Source: an uncultured Lachnospiraceae bacterium (GTDB taxonomy: Bacteria; Bacillota; Clostridia; Lachnospirales; Lachnospiraceae). Taken from it: DNA of 15,693 nt. The translations under genes and the position numbers were made by a program. Each line of letters opens with the position of its first letter. Position 1 is the stretch's first letter. Location: assembly GCA_937916415.1 (NCBI GenBank), contig CALGGH010000113.1, forward strand, positions 1 through 15,693, given 5' to 3'. Below the pieces are notes generated by a model that saw only the letters and a program-made list of their open reading frames with translations, made no database searches and had not been told where the DNA came from. This document shows, in pieces, positions 1-8,255 of this stretch.

Positions 1-738
1 GGGATGATCGGCAGGGTAAAGAGCCGGGAAACCAGGATGGCAGGCGAGATTGGAGCCTTGAACCAAGGCCGGGCGGACGCTTTATCAGGCACTTCATCGG
101 GCGTTTCATCGGGCACGTCGTTGGGCATGTCATCGGGCATGTCAGCAGAAGATGAAACGGAAAACGTCATCCCCGACTGGATTAAGGACATGGATGAGCT
201 GGACGTGTCAGCCGGGATCATGAACTGCGGTTCGGCGGAGGGCTTCATGTCGGTGCTGGCCACCTTTGCCTCCACGATCAGTAATAAGGCCGACGAGATA
301 CAGGGATATTATGATGCCGAAGACTGGAAAAACTATACGGTCAAGGTCCACGCCCTCAAGTCATCGGCGCGCATCATGGGAGCCGGTAAGCTGTCCGGGA
401 TGGCGGCGGCACTGGAGGCAGCAGGCGATGCCGGTGAAGTGAACGTGATAAGGCGTGACACCGGGGAGCTGCTTGAACTTTTCCGCTCATACGGATCCTT
501 GCTGGCGAGGCTCAGCGAACCGGAGGAGGATCTGCCCGCAGCCTCGCGTGCCCGGATCGACGACGCGTATGCGGCCATGGGAGAGTTCGCGGGAGACATG
601 GATTACGACCTCATGCTGATGGTGCTTGATTCGATGAAGGAATATTCCCTGCCGGATGAGGATCGTGAGAGGTTTGCACGGATACGCACGGCACTGTCAA
701 AGCTTGACTGGGATGCGATAAAACAGGAACTGACATAG
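1..738 (+). CDS. Hpt-domain phosphorelay protein, probably C-terminal end of a hybrid histidine kinase (5' partial)
   Basis: The frame is open to the first base of the window, so the ATG at position 4 is probably internal and the true start lies upstream. Counting from that ATG, residues 26-45 form a Ser/Gly-rich linker of repeated four-residue units. Residues 65-175 look like a helical histidine phosphotransfer domain with the diagnostic HALKSS motif; His116 is the likely phosphorylated residue. About 60 further residues follow (helical, acidic and Leu/Met-rich). Hpt domains pass phosphoryl groups between receiver domains. In Clostridia this layout usually closes a sensor kinase-receiver-Hpt hybrid, but no kinase or receiver domain is visible here. 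A receiver protein follows after 32 nt and is a natural partner. The Hpt call is firm; the hybrid-kinase context is inference. Confidence 0.8.
   Translation, partial: GMIGRVKSRETRMAGEIGALNQGRADALSGTSSGVSSGTSLGMSSGMSAEDETENVIPDWIKDMDELDVSAGIMNCGSAEGFMSVLATFASTISNKADEIQGYYDAEDWKNYTVKVHALKSSARIMGAGKLSGMAAALEAAGDAGEVNVIRRDTGELLELFRSYGSLLARLSEPEEDLPAASRARIDDAYAAMGEFAGDMDYDLMLMVLDSMKEYSLPDEDRERFARIRTALSKLDWDAIKQELT
79..138 (+). repeat. 12-bp tandem repeat coding a Ser/Gly linker
   Basis: Five imperfect 12-base units in frame encode ALSG, TSSG, VSSG, TSLG and MSSG. The best-conserved part of the unit is TCATCGGGC. They form the flexible linker ahead of the Hpt domain and are a likely site of length variation between strains. 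Confidence 0.7.
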
Positions 739-770
739 AAACAGCTTATGTAAAGAAGAGGAGGAACGTT

Positions 771-1532
771 ATGGACAAGACCATACTCCTGATCAGCGCC
801 GAAGAGACCTTTTCGGTGAGGGGGCTTGAGATGAAGCTGAAGGGCCTGGGCGTGGAAACCGTCTTTGCACAGCCCAAGCTCAAGACCATGGATGGCAAAT
901 GTGACGGCACTACGCTGATCATTCTCTATACGGATGAATCCGTCGGCGATTCCGCGGACGTGCTGGTGTACCTCAAGGACCACTGCATAGCCCATGAGGA
1001 AAAGATCATAGTCATCGGAGCCAGGGATGAATACGAGGTCATCAGCCAGTATATTCCGGACAGGTGCGTGCTGCAGTTCTATGAAAGGCCGCTGGACATG
1101 GCCAGGCTCCTGAATGACGTCGAGGAATACCTGACGGAAGAGTCTGAGTATGAGCGCAAGAAGAGCATCCTGATCGTGGATGATGACGTATCGTACATGA
1201 GCATGATACATGACTGGCTCAGTGACAGGTACCGCGTGTCCATGTGCGCTTCGGGCATGCAGGCCATCACCTGGCTGGCCAGGAATCACGCTGACCTGAT
1301 CCTGCTCGACTATGAGATGCCGGTGACCAGCGGCGCACAGGTGCTCGAGATGATCCGTTCGGAGGCAGAGACCTCGATGATACCGGTCATGTTCCTCACG
1401 GGCAAGAGCGACCGGGCCAGCATCATGAAGGTGCTGGACCTGAAGCCCGCCGACTACCTGCTCAAGACCATTGACAAAAAGGGACTGCACGACAAGGTGG
1501 ACAACTTCTTTCTGACCAGGGACGCACAGTGA
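771..1532 (+). CDS. Response regulator with tandem receiver domains, no output domain
   Basis: The product has 253 residues in two receiver-like halves. The C-terminal half (about 132-250) is a canonical receiver: acidic pocket D137-D139, phospho-acceptor D180 in LLDYEMP, T210 in FLTGKSD and K232 in LLKTI. The N-terminal half (about 1-121) has the alternating beta/alpha pattern of a receiver. However, the acceptor strand reads LIILYTDES and the Lys position reads YERP, so it is probably a non-phosphorylated pseudo-receiver. No DNA-binding or enzymatic output domain follows. The start is supported by AGGAGG at 759-764, 6 nt ahead. The gene lies 32 nt after the Hpt gene in the same direction, which suggests an Hpt-to-receiver phosphorelay. 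The protein may work by protein-protein contact or as a phosphate sink. Confidence 0.85.
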   Translation: MDKTILLISAEETFSVRGLEMKLKGLGVETVFAQPKLKTMDGKCDGTTLIILYTDESVGDSADVLVYLKDHCIAHEEKIIVIGARDEYEVISQYIPDRCVLQFYERPLDMARLLNDVEEYLTEESEYERKKSILIVDDDVSYMSMIHDWLSDRYRVSMCASGMQAITWLARNHADLILLDYEMPVTSGAQVLEMIRSEAETSMIPVMFLTGKSDRASIMKVLDLKPADYLLKTIDKKGLHDKVDNFFLTRDAQ

Positions 1533-1554
1533 GGCACCAACGGACGGGCTGAGT

Positions 1555-1593
1555 CAAAATGACCCACTGACTCCGTCCCCGGGTGTCATTTTG
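1555..1593 (-). repeat. REP-like palindromic element, copy 1 (core on minus strand)
   Basis: The arms CAAAATGAC (1555-1563) and GTCATTTTG (1585-1593) are perfect inverted repeats that can form a hairpin. The interior carries TGACTCCGTCCCC (1568-1580), the reverse complement of GGGGACGGAGTCA found at 8261-8273. Over 24 bases (1568-1591 reversed against 8250-8273) the two copies differ at one position. The element fills the gap between the response regulator and the metallopeptidase gene. It could also act as a weak terminator for the upstream gene. Confidence 0.8.
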
Positions 1594-1600
1594 GGAAAAC

Positions 1601-2203
1601 ATGCATGATTATGAACTGATCCGCTCACGGCGGAGAACCATAGCAATAGAAATAGACAGGGAGGGGCGCATCAAGGTTCGCGCCCCTTATAACGTGGGCA
1701 GCCTGGAGATCAGGCGCTTCGTTGAGGAAAAGTCGGGCTGGATAGACAAGAACCTGCAGCGCATGAGGGAGCGCAGGGATGCATTTCCGGATCAGGATGC
1801 CGCGGATGGGGCCGAGATCACCTCACCGGAACTCGTGGGCATCCTTACCGAGGAGGCCAGGATGATCATACCGCCGAGGGTTGAGCATTTCGCGCCGATC
1901 GTGGGCGTTGATTATGGCGACATCAGGATACGTCATCAGCGTACCAGGTGGGGCAGCTGCTCGGCCAAGGGCAACCTCAATTTTAACTGCCTGCTGGTGC
2001 GGGCACCGGAGGAAGTGCTGGATTACGTCGTGGTTCACGAGCTTAGCCACCGCATTCACATGGATCATTCCAGGGCATTCTGGGCGGAGGTTGCCAGGGT
2101 CTGTCCGGAATACCGCGCCCGGCGCAGGTGGCTGCGCGAACACGGAGACGAGCTGATGCGCCTGATATATGGGACGGGCACGGACCGGTCAGGCATGGAT
2201 TAG
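1601..2203 (+). CDS. YgjP/SprT-like zinc metallopeptidase (DUF45 family)
   Basis: The product has 200 residues from the ATG at 1601. The catalytic zinc site is HELSH (residues 146-150), with a third ligand, H156, in the following MDHS. The preceding TRWGSCS (115-121) is a hallmark of the YgjP/DUF45 group of M48-like minimal gluzincins. No signal peptide or membrane segment is seen, so it should be cytosolic. The substrate is unknown for most of the family. A GTG at 1583 would add six residues, but it lies inside the REP-like palindrome and has no Shine-Dalgarno. The ATG at 1601 has a weak GGGA 4-5 nt upstream and matches the usual family start (YELIRS...RTIAIEI), so I prefer it. The gene appears monocistronic, with 113 nt of AT-rich DNA downstream. 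Confidence 0.85.
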   Translation: MHDYELIRSRRRTIAIEIDREGRIKVRAPYNVGSLEIRRFVEEKSGWIDKNLQRMRERRDAFPDQDAADGAEITSPELVGILTEEARMIIPPRVEHFAPIVGVDYGDIRIRHQRTRWGSCSAKGNLNFNCLLVRAPEEVLDYVVVHELSHRIHMDHSRAFWAEVARVCPEYRARRRWLREHGDELMRLIYGTGTDRSGMD

Positions 2204-2316
2204 CCGTTTTGCACGTGCTTAACATTTCATATACATTTCATTATTTATTTGTAGTTTTTTCCGCAGTTTTAATGTAAGATTTTATGGTGTGGTTTTTGAT
2301 GGAAAGCGAGGGATAG

Positions 2317-3804
2317 ATGAGGATCGGATTTGACAATGACAAGTATTTGCTTACTCAGTCGGAACACATCAGGGAGAGGATAGCCAAGTTTGACAACAAG
2401 CTCTATCTTGAATTCGGCGGCAAGCTCTTTGACGATTATCACGCTGCCAGGGTGCTGCCGGGATTTCATCCGGATTCCAAGCTTCAGATGCTCATGCAGC
2501 TTAAGGATCAGGCCGAGATAGTGATCGCGATCAATGCGGAGGACATCGAGGCCGGCAAGATGCGCAGTGATTACGGCATCACCTACGACATGGACGTGCT
2601 CCGCCTGATAGATGCCTTTCAGAGCAAGGACCTGTACGTGGGCAGCGTGGTGCTGACGATGTACAATTCACAGCCCGAGGCGGTCATTTTTGAAAAAAGG
2701 CTGGCAGAAATGGGCATCAGGACCTACAGGCATTACAAGATTCCCGGTTATCCCTACGATACCGCCACGATAGTCAGCGACGAGGGATATGGACGAAATG
2801 ATTACATAGAGGCTTCGAGGCCCCTGGTCGTGGTGACCGCTCCCGGCCCCGGATCAGGCAAGATGGCCACGTGCCTGTCACAGCTGTATCATGAATACAG
2901 GCATGGCATCAAGGCAGGATATGCCAAGTTCGAGACTTTTCCGATCTGGAACCTGCCGCTCAAGCATCCCGTGAACCTGGCGTATGAGGCCGCGACCGCT
3001 GACCTGAACGACGTCAACATGATCGACCCCTTCCATCTGGAGGCGTACGGGGAGACCACGGTTAACTATAACCGTGACATCGAGATATTCCCGGTGGTCA
3101 AGTCGATGCTTGAGATGATAATGGGCACGAGCCCTTACAAGTCGCCGACCGACATGGGAGTCAACATGGTCGGCAACTGCATAGTGGACGACGAGGCATG
3201 CCGTGAGGCATCGCTGCAGGAGATCATCCGCAGGTATTACAAGGCCCAGGCCGAAAAGAGGATCATGGGTACGACCAAGGACGACATCCGCAAGCTGGAG
3301 CTGCTGATGAATCAGGCCGAGGTCACCATGGAGGACCGCAAGGTCGTGGGCGCCGCCCTGGCTAAGGAAAAGCTGACCGGACATCCCGCCGCAGCCCTGG
3401 AACTGCCGGACGGAACGATCGTGACGGGCAAGACCGGAGACCTGCTGGGTCCCAGCGCCGCCGTGGTGCTTAACGCCATCAAGACGCTGGCAGGCATAGA
3501 TGACGAGGTTAAGCTGATCGCACCTGAGTACGTCACTCCGATACAGACTCTCAAGACAGATTACCTGGGATCCAGGAATCCCAACCTCCACATGGATGAG
3601 ATACTGATAGCCCTGTCGTCATCTGCGGGCTCCAACGAGCTGGCCGCGCAGGCCATCAGGCAGTTGCCAAACCTCAGGGGATGTGACGCGCATTCCACGG
3701 TCATCCTGTCTGAGGCGGATTCAAGGATGTTCCGCAAGCTGGGCATACAGCTCACCTGCGAACCTAAATATGAAGAAGAGGACAGGCTTTATCATAAGCA
3801 ATAA
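2317..3804 (+). CDS. DUF1846 (UPF0371) family protein
   Basis: The product has 495 residues, the usual length for this family. The N-terminus MRIGFDNDKYLLTQSEHI and the block LYLEFGGKLFDDYHAARVLPGF are typical of DUF1846 proteins, which are widespread in Firmicutes and Actinobacteria and structurally known but without an assigned function. A glycine-rich APGPGSGK at residues 175-182 resembles a phosphate-binding loop, so a nucleotide- or phosphate-dependent role is plausible but unproven. The start is an ATG 3 nt after a purine-rich GCGAGGGA stretch. The upstream 113 nt is strongly AT-rich and probably contains its promoter, although I could not find a convincing -35/-10 pair. ftsH follows 19 nt later, so the two are probably co-transcribed. 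Confidence 0.9.
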   Translation: MRIGFDNDKYLLTQSEHIRERIAKFDNKLYLEFGGKLFDDYHAARVLPGFHPDSKLQMLMQLKDQAEIVIAINAEDIEAGKMRSDYGITYDMDVLRLIDAFQSKDLYVGSVVLTMYNSQPEAVIFEKRLAEMGIRTYRHYKIPGYPYDTATIVSDEGYGRNDYIEASRPLVVVTAPGPGSGKMATCLSQLYHEYRHGIKAGYAKFETFPIWNLPLKHPVNLAYEAATADLNDVNMIDPFHLEAYGETTVNYNRDIEIFPVVKSMLEMIMGTSPYKSPTDMGVNMVGNCIVDDEACREASLQEIIRRYYKAQAEKRIMGTTKDDIRKLELLMNQAEVTMEDRKVVGAALAKEKLTGHPAAALELPDGTIVTGKTGDLLGPSAAVVLNAIKTLAGIDDEVKLIAPEYVTPIQTLKTDYLGSRNPNLHMDEILIALSSSAGSNELAAQAIRQLPNLRGCDAHSTVILSEADSRMFRKLGIQLTCEPKYEEEDRLYHKQ

Positions 3805-3810
3805 TTCAAA

Positions 3811-3816
3811 AAAGGA
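3811..3816 (+). promoter_or_regulatory. Ribosome binding site fixing the ftsH start
   Basis: AAAGGA lies 7 nt ahead of the ATG at 3824. The frame stays open upstream to 3683, inside the DUF1846 gene. This site, together with the basic/polar N-terminus followed by a membrane helix, argues for the start at 3824. Confidence 0.6.
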
Positions 3817-3823
3817 CAATACG

Positions 3824-6340
3824 ATGGATAACAATCAAAACCCCGGAAGAGGATCCGGCGGAAACAGAAATAACGCAGGCGGCGAAAACAACGGGCCGCG
3901 CAGACAGAGCGTCTTCATGATCATCCTGGCGGCACTCGTCACTCTGCTCATGGTGTCGTATTTCATGCACGTGTTCAACGGCAGCGCCTCTCAGGAGATC
4001 AGCTACAACGAGTTCATAAGCATGCTGGAGGCCGGAGAGATCGAGAGCGTATCCATAGGCTCCGACAGGATCGAGATCACGCCCAAGGCAAAAGATCAGG
4101 ATCTGCAGCAGCCGGTGGGACTGTTCTTTTATGCCCCTTCGGGTGTTACAGGAACCTATTACACGGGCCGGATCGAGGAAGACGACACTCTGACCGCGAG
4201 ACTGCTCGAGCATGGTGTTGAGGTCAGCGGAGAGGTTTCGGACGGCTACAGCATACTGCTGTCGATACTGCTCAACATTCTGCCCTTCGTGATCATGTGG
4301 GCGTTGCTCAGCCTTCTTTTCCGCAAGATGACCAAGTCCGGCGGCGGATTCATGGGCATGGGCGTGGGCAAGTCCAACGCCAAGCTCTACATGGAGAAGG
4401 AAACCGGAGTCACCTTCGCGGACGTGGCCGGCGAGGACGAGGCGAAGGAATCTCTCGTCGAAGTCGTGGATTTCCTGCACAATCCTGACAAATATTCCAA
4501 GATAGGCGCGAGACTGCCCAAGGGAGCCCTGCTCGTGGGTCCTCCGGGAACGGGTAAGACGCTGCTGGCCAAGGCAGTGGCGGGCGAGGCTCACGTGCCG
4601 TTCTTTTCACTGGCAGGCTCGGATTTCATCGAGCTGTACGTCGGCGTCGGCGCATCCCGCGTCAGGGACCTTTTTCATGATGCCGAGAAGAACGCCCCCT
4701 GCATAATCTTCATCGACGAGATTGATGCCATAGGCCGCAGCCGTGACTCCAAGTACGGCGGTGGCAATGAGGAACGTGAACAGACCCTGAACCAGCTGCT
4801 GTCCGAGATGGATGGTTTCGACGGCAAAAAGGGCATCATCATACTGGCGGCCACCAACAGGCCGGAGATACTGGACAAGGCGCTGCTCCGTCCCGGCCGT
4901 TTCGACAGGCGCATCATCGTGGACAAGCCTGATCTCAAGGGCAGGGTGGAGATACTCAAGGTGCACAGCAAGGACGTGCTGATGGATGACAGCGTGGACT
5001 TAAGTGAGATCGCGCTTGCGACCAGCGGTGCCGTGGGTTCTGACCTGGCCAACATGATCAACGAGGCAGCCATCAACGCCGTCAAGGAAGGACGCAAGCT
5101 TGTCAGCCAGAAGGATCTTTTTAACGCCGTGGAGCAGGTGCTCGTCGGCAAGGAAAAAAAGGATCGCATAATGAGCGCGGAGGAGCGCAGGATCGTATCG
5201 TATCACGAGGTGGGACATGCGCTGATAGCCGCCCTGCAAAAGAACTCCGAACCAGTGCAGAAGATCACGATCGTGCCCCGCACGATGGGCGCACTCGGCT
5301 ACGTGATGCAGGTTCCCGAGGAAGAAAAATACCTAAACACCCAGGCAGAGCTGCATGACATGATAGTCGGTCTGCTGGGCGGGCGCGCGGCTGAGGAGAT
5401 AATGTTTAACACGGTAACCACCGGTGCCTCCAACGACATAGAGAGGGCGACCGCCATAGCCAGGTCGATGGTGACTCAGTACGGCATGAGCAAACGCTTC
5501 GGACTGATGGGCCTGGAGACCGTGGAGAGCAGGTATCTGGACGGACGCCTGGCGCTCAACTGCTCCGACGTGACCGCGGCCGACATAGATGAAGAGGTCA
5601 TGAAGATCCTGAAGGAGTGCTACAAGGAAGCCAAGAAGCTCCTCAAGGATAACCGCGATCTCATGGACAAGATCGCCGGATACCTGATCAAAAAGGAAAC
5701 CATCACCGGCAAGGAATTCATGAAGATATACCGCAAGGAAAAGGGACTGCCCGAGCCTGAAGAGGGAGATGAGGGTTCAGGAAGCACCGGAAGTCTCAGG
5801 ATCACGGATAAGGATCCCGGCAGGGACACCTCCGACATAGATGCATACCTCGAGGAGTTGGACAAGGAACTGGCTGCCGACAGGGAGAAGGAGGAAAAGG
5901 AGAAGGCCCGTAAGGATATGGAACTCGAGAAGCAAAGGCTCACGGCACCTAAACCTCAGCCGGCACCCCAGCCCCAGCCCCAGCCTCAGGGTCAGGCCAT
6001 GCCTCAGGGACAGGTCGTGCCTCATGGCCGGGCTGCGTCTGCGTATCCTTCGGAAAATGAGCCCCTGACAGGACGGTTTAACCAGTCTGACAAGTCCGTC
6101 ACGCGTCAGGACGTACAGTCGCAGATCAAAAAGAGTTTCCAGGCGGTCGTGGATGACAAGATATCCGTGACCAAGACCGAAACCATCGAATACGAAGCCA
6201 GGGAAGGCACCGAGACCGGCGCTTATTCCGCGCCTGAGGACGCTGACGACCGGGATAATGGAGACGACGGCTCGGGATCAGCCGGATCAAATGGAGGCGG
6301 AGGCATTCCCACCGGCGGAGTCTTTTCCGGAGGGAAATAA
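3824..6340 (+). CDS. ftsH: ATP-dependent zinc metalloprotease FtsH with long C-terminal tail
   Basis: FtsH is a membrane-anchored AAA+ protease that degrades membrane and short-lived cytosolic proteins as a hexamer. The product has 838 residues. Membrane segments lie at about 29-51 and 144-166, with an extracytoplasmic domain between them. The AAA+ module has Walker A GPPGTGKT (239-246), Walker B IIFIDE (294-299) and the second region of homology TNRPE...RPGRFDRR (344-363). The protease site is HEVGH (461-465), with Asp538 in NDIERAT as the likely third zinc ligand. FtsH is usually about 600-650 residues; this one continues for about 195 more. The tail has a charged helical stretch (DAYLEELDKELAADREKEEK), a Pro/Gln repeat and a Gly-rich end, all probably disordered. 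It is coupled to the DUF1846 gene upstream. The core identification is certain; the tail's role is unknown. Confidence 0.97.
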   Translation: MDNNQNPGRGSGGNRNNAGGENNGPRRQSVFMIILAALVTLLMVSYFMHVFNGSASQEISYNEFISMLEAGEIESVSIGSDRIEITPKAKDQDLQQPVGLFFYAPSGVTGTYYTGRIEEDDTLTARLLEHGVEVSGEVSDGYSILLSILLNILPFVIMWALLSLLFRKMTKSGGGFMGMGVGKSNAKLYMEKETGVTFADVAGEDEAKESLVEVVDFLHNPDKYSKIGARLPKGALLVGPPGTGKTLLAKAVAGEAHVPFFSLAGSDFIELYVGVGASRVRDLFHDAEKNAPCIIFIDEIDAIGRSRDSKYGGGNEEREQTLNQLLSEMDGFDGKKGIIILAATNRPEILDKALLRPGRFDRRIIVDKPDLKGRVEILKVHSKDVLMDDSVDLSEIALATSGAVGSDLANMINEAAINAVKEGRKLVSQKDLFNAVEQVLVGKEKKDRIMSAEERRIVSYHEVGHALIAALQKNSEPVQKITIVPRTMGALGYVMQVPEEEKYLNTQAELHDMIVGLLGGRAAEEIMFNTVTTGASNDIERATAIARSMVTQYGMSKRFGLMGLETVESRYLDGRLALNCSDVTAADIDEEVMKILKECYKEAKKLLKDNRDLMDKIAGYLIKKETITGKEFMKIYRKEKGLPEPEEGDEGSGSTGSLRITDKDPGRDTSDIDAYLEELDKELAADREKEEKEKARKDMELEKQRLTAPKPQPAPQPQPQPQGQAMPQGQVVPHGRAASAYPSENEPLTGRFNQSDKSVTRQDVQSQIKKSFQAVVDDKISVTKTETIEYEAREGTETGAYSAPEDADDRDNGDDGSGSAGSNGGGGIPTGGVFSGGK
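5948..6022 (+). repeat. ftsH: Pro/Gln low-complexity repeat in the ftsH tail
   Basis: CCCCAG-type hexamers encode PQPAPQPQPQPQ and then Gly/Gln/Pro-rich sequence, residues 709-733 of FtsH. This is an in-frame low-complexity stretch likely to vary in copy number. Confidence 0.65.
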
Positions 6341-6348
6341 GTCCGGCT

Positions 6349-6363
6349 GCAGGCGACGCCTGC
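6349..6363 (+). other. Short GC-rich hairpin between ftsH and uvrC
   Basis: GCAGGC-GAC-GCCTGC forms a perfect 6-bp stem with a 3-nt loop, 9 nt after the ftsH stop. No T-tract follows, so it is not a standard intrinsic terminator. It may stabilise the 3' end of an mRNA or allow partial readthrough into uvrC. Confidence 0.35.
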
Positions 6364-6431
6364 GTGGTCAGCGGCTGCGCGATCAACGATTGCACGTAAA
6401 GTCTGGTACGATCCGGCATAAAGGTCATCAC

Positions 6432-8255
6432 ATGGCATTTGACGTACAGGAAGAACTCAAAAAACTGCCTCATAACCCCGGCGTATACATCATGCATGAC
6501 GCCGGGGATGCCATACTCTACGTGGGCAAGGCCGTGGACCTGCATAACCGCGTACGGTCGTATTTTCGCAAGATCGTGGGGCGTGGTCCGCAGATCGACA
6601 GAATGGTCGGGCAGATCGCTTATTTCGAGTACATAGTGACGGATTCCGAGCTCGAGGCCCTCGTGCTCGAGAACAATCTCATCAAGGAAAATTCCCCCAA
6701 ATACAATACTCTCTTAAAGGATGACAAGACCTATCCCTACATCAAGGTGACCGTGGGAGAGGACTATCCCCGCATACTTTTTTCCAGGGAAATGAAAAAG
6801 GACAAGTCGAGATATTTCGGTCCCTTTACCTCATCCGCGTCGGTGCGGGACACCATAGACCTGCTGAACAGGCTATACAGGCTCAGGAGCTGCAATAGAA
6901 ATCTGCCCAGGGACATAGGGCTGGAGAGGCCGTGCCTGAATTATCACATTTCACAGTGTGACGCGCCCTGCCAGGGATCCATATCGCAGGAGGAATACCG
7001 CCGCCGCATCGACGGTGCGCTGGATTTCCTTGGGGGCAACTACAAGCCGATCATCAGGGACCTCGAAGAGCGCATGCAAAAGGCATCCGATGAAATGAAC
7101 TACGAGGAAGCCGCTTCGCTCAGGGACCTGCTGGAGAGCGTAAAAAGCGTCACGCAGAAACAGAAGATCACGGATTCCGACGGTGAGGACAGGGACGTGG
7201 TGGCGATGGCCCGGGAGGAGACGGATGCCGTGATCCAGGTGTTCTTCGTCCGCGGAGGCAGGCTGATCGGGCGGGAGCATTATTACATGGAAAACATTGG
7301 GGATTCCGATGATGCCTCGATCATGCATGACTTCGTGCAGCAGTTCTATGCGGGCACGCCTTACGTCCCCAGGGAGCTGATGCTGCAGCATGAGATAGAG
7401 GATAAGGAACTCATAGAGAACTGGCTCAGCGAGATCCGGGGCAGCCGGGCTTACGTGCTGAATCCCAAGAGGGGAAGCCGTGAAAAATTCGTGGAGCTCG
7501 CGTCTCAGAATGCCAGGCTCGTCCTGGAGCGTGACAGGGAACGCATCCGCAGGGAAAAGGAACGCACGACCGGAGCGGTGGCTGAGATCGGTAACTGGAT
7601 TGGCCTCGAGGGACTAAGGAGGATGGAGGCATATGACATCTCCAACATCAGCGGCTTCGCCAACGTGGGCAGCATGGTGGTGTATGAGGATGGCCGGCCT
7701 AAGCGGAGCGATTACAGGAAGTTCCGCATCAAGACCGTGGCCGGACCTGATGACTACGCTTGCATGAGGGAGGTCTTGAGCCGGCGGTTCAGTCATGAAG
7801 GTGAAGACAGTTCTTTTCACAAGTTCCCTGACGTCATATTGATGGACGGCGGCAGGGGGCAGGTCAACATAGCCCTCAGCGTGCTGGAGGAGCTGGGGAT
7901 CGACATACCGGTGGCCGGCATGGTCAAGGACGACAACCACCGCACGAGGGGACTGTATTACAACAATATTGAGATACCGATGGACACGCGGTCCGAGGGC
8001 TTCAAGCTGCTGACCAGGATACAGGACGAGGCTCACAGGTTCGCGATTGAGTACCACAGGTCGCTCAGGTCCAAGTCGCAGGTGCATTCCGTGCTGGATG
8101 AGATACCCGGCGTCGGCCCCAAGAGGCGCCGCAGCCTGATGAAGGCATTTGAATCGATAGAGGAGGTGCGCGACGCCACGCCCGGGGAGATCAGCGATAA
8201 AGCAGGCCTGCCCCTGAACGTGGCGCAGGAGATACACGCCTACCTGAACAAATGA
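6432..8255 (+). CDS. uvrC: Excinuclease ABC subunit C (UvrC)
   Basis: UvrC makes both incisions in nucleotide excision repair with UvrA and UvrB. The product has 607 residues, normal for the family. Residues 15-45 are the GIY-YIG 3' nuclease (NPGVYIM, LYVGKA). C154, C168, C176 and C180 match the spacing of the iron-sulfur cluster cysteines known in UvrC. A UVR helical motif (about 206-240) binds UvrB. The C-terminal RNase H-like 5' nuclease shows D402 in YDISN, D472 in MDGGRGQ and H536 in DEAHRFA. A helix-hairpin-helix motif, DEIPGVGPKRR, sits at 556-566. The frame is open upstream into ftsH, but the ATG at 6432, with AAAGG at 6420-6424, gives the expected N-terminus (FDVQEELKKLP). The stop codon lies inside a REP-like palindrome. 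Confidence 0.97.
   Translation: MAFDVQEELKKLPHNPGVYIMHDAGDAILYVGKAVDLHNRVRSYFRKIVGRGPQIDRMVGQIAYFEYIVTDSELEALVLENNLIKENSPKYNTLLKDDKTYPYIKVTVGEDYPRILFSREMKKDKSRYFGPFTSSASVRDTIDLLNRLYRLRSCNRNLPRDIGLERPCLNYHISQCDAPCQGSISQEEYRRRIDGALDFLGGNYKPIIRDLEERMQKASDEMNYEEAASLRDLLESVKSVTQKQKITDSDGEDRDVVAMAREETDAVIQVFFVRGGRLIGREHYYMENIGDSDDASIMHDFVQQFYAGTPYVPRELMLQHEIEDKELIENWLSEIRGSRAYVLNPKRGSREKFVELASQNARLVLERDRERIRREKERTTGAVAEIGNWIGLEGLRRMEAYDISNISGFANVGSMVVYEDGRPKRSDYRKFRIKTVAGPDDYACMREVLSRRFSHEGEDSSFHKFPDVILMDGGRGQVNIALSVLEELGIDIPVAGMVKDDNHRTRGLYYNNIEIPMDTRSEGFKLLTRIQDEAHRFAIEYHRSLRSKSQVHSVLDEIPGVGPKRRRSLMKAFESIEEVRDATPGEISDKAGLPLNVAQEIHAYLNK

Noticed and set aside
603..1490. Long minus-strand open frame of 295 residues opposite the response regulator
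   Set aside because: It is a codon-bias shadow: the plus-strand frame has clear receiver motifs, while the minus-strand product resembles nothing.
1583..1600. GTG start six codons upstream for the metallopeptidase
   Set aside because: It lies within the REP-like palindrome, has no ribosome binding site, and the family homology begins after the ATG at 1601.
2204..2316. Promoter or terminator in the AT-rich gap before the DUF1846 gene
   Set aside because: TAAGAT at 2275-2280 resembles a -10 but has no properly spaced -35, and the GCACGTGC palindrome near 2210 cannot form a stem-loop; nothing specific can be claimed.
2878..3591. Long minus-strand open frame of 237 residues opposite the DUF1846 gene
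   Set aside because: It is a shadow of a confidently identified gene; such long antisense frames recur opposite every GC-rich gene here.
3683..3823. N-terminal extension of ftsH overlapping the DUF1846 gene
   Set aside because: It lies inside the clear DUF1846 coding frame, is unlike any FtsH N-terminus, and the ATG at 3824 has its own ribosome binding site.
6258..6431. N-terminal extension of uvrC overlapping ftsH
   Set aside because: The ATG at 6432 has AAAGG upstream and gives the normal UvrC N-terminus; the extension is a shadow of the FtsH tail in another frame.
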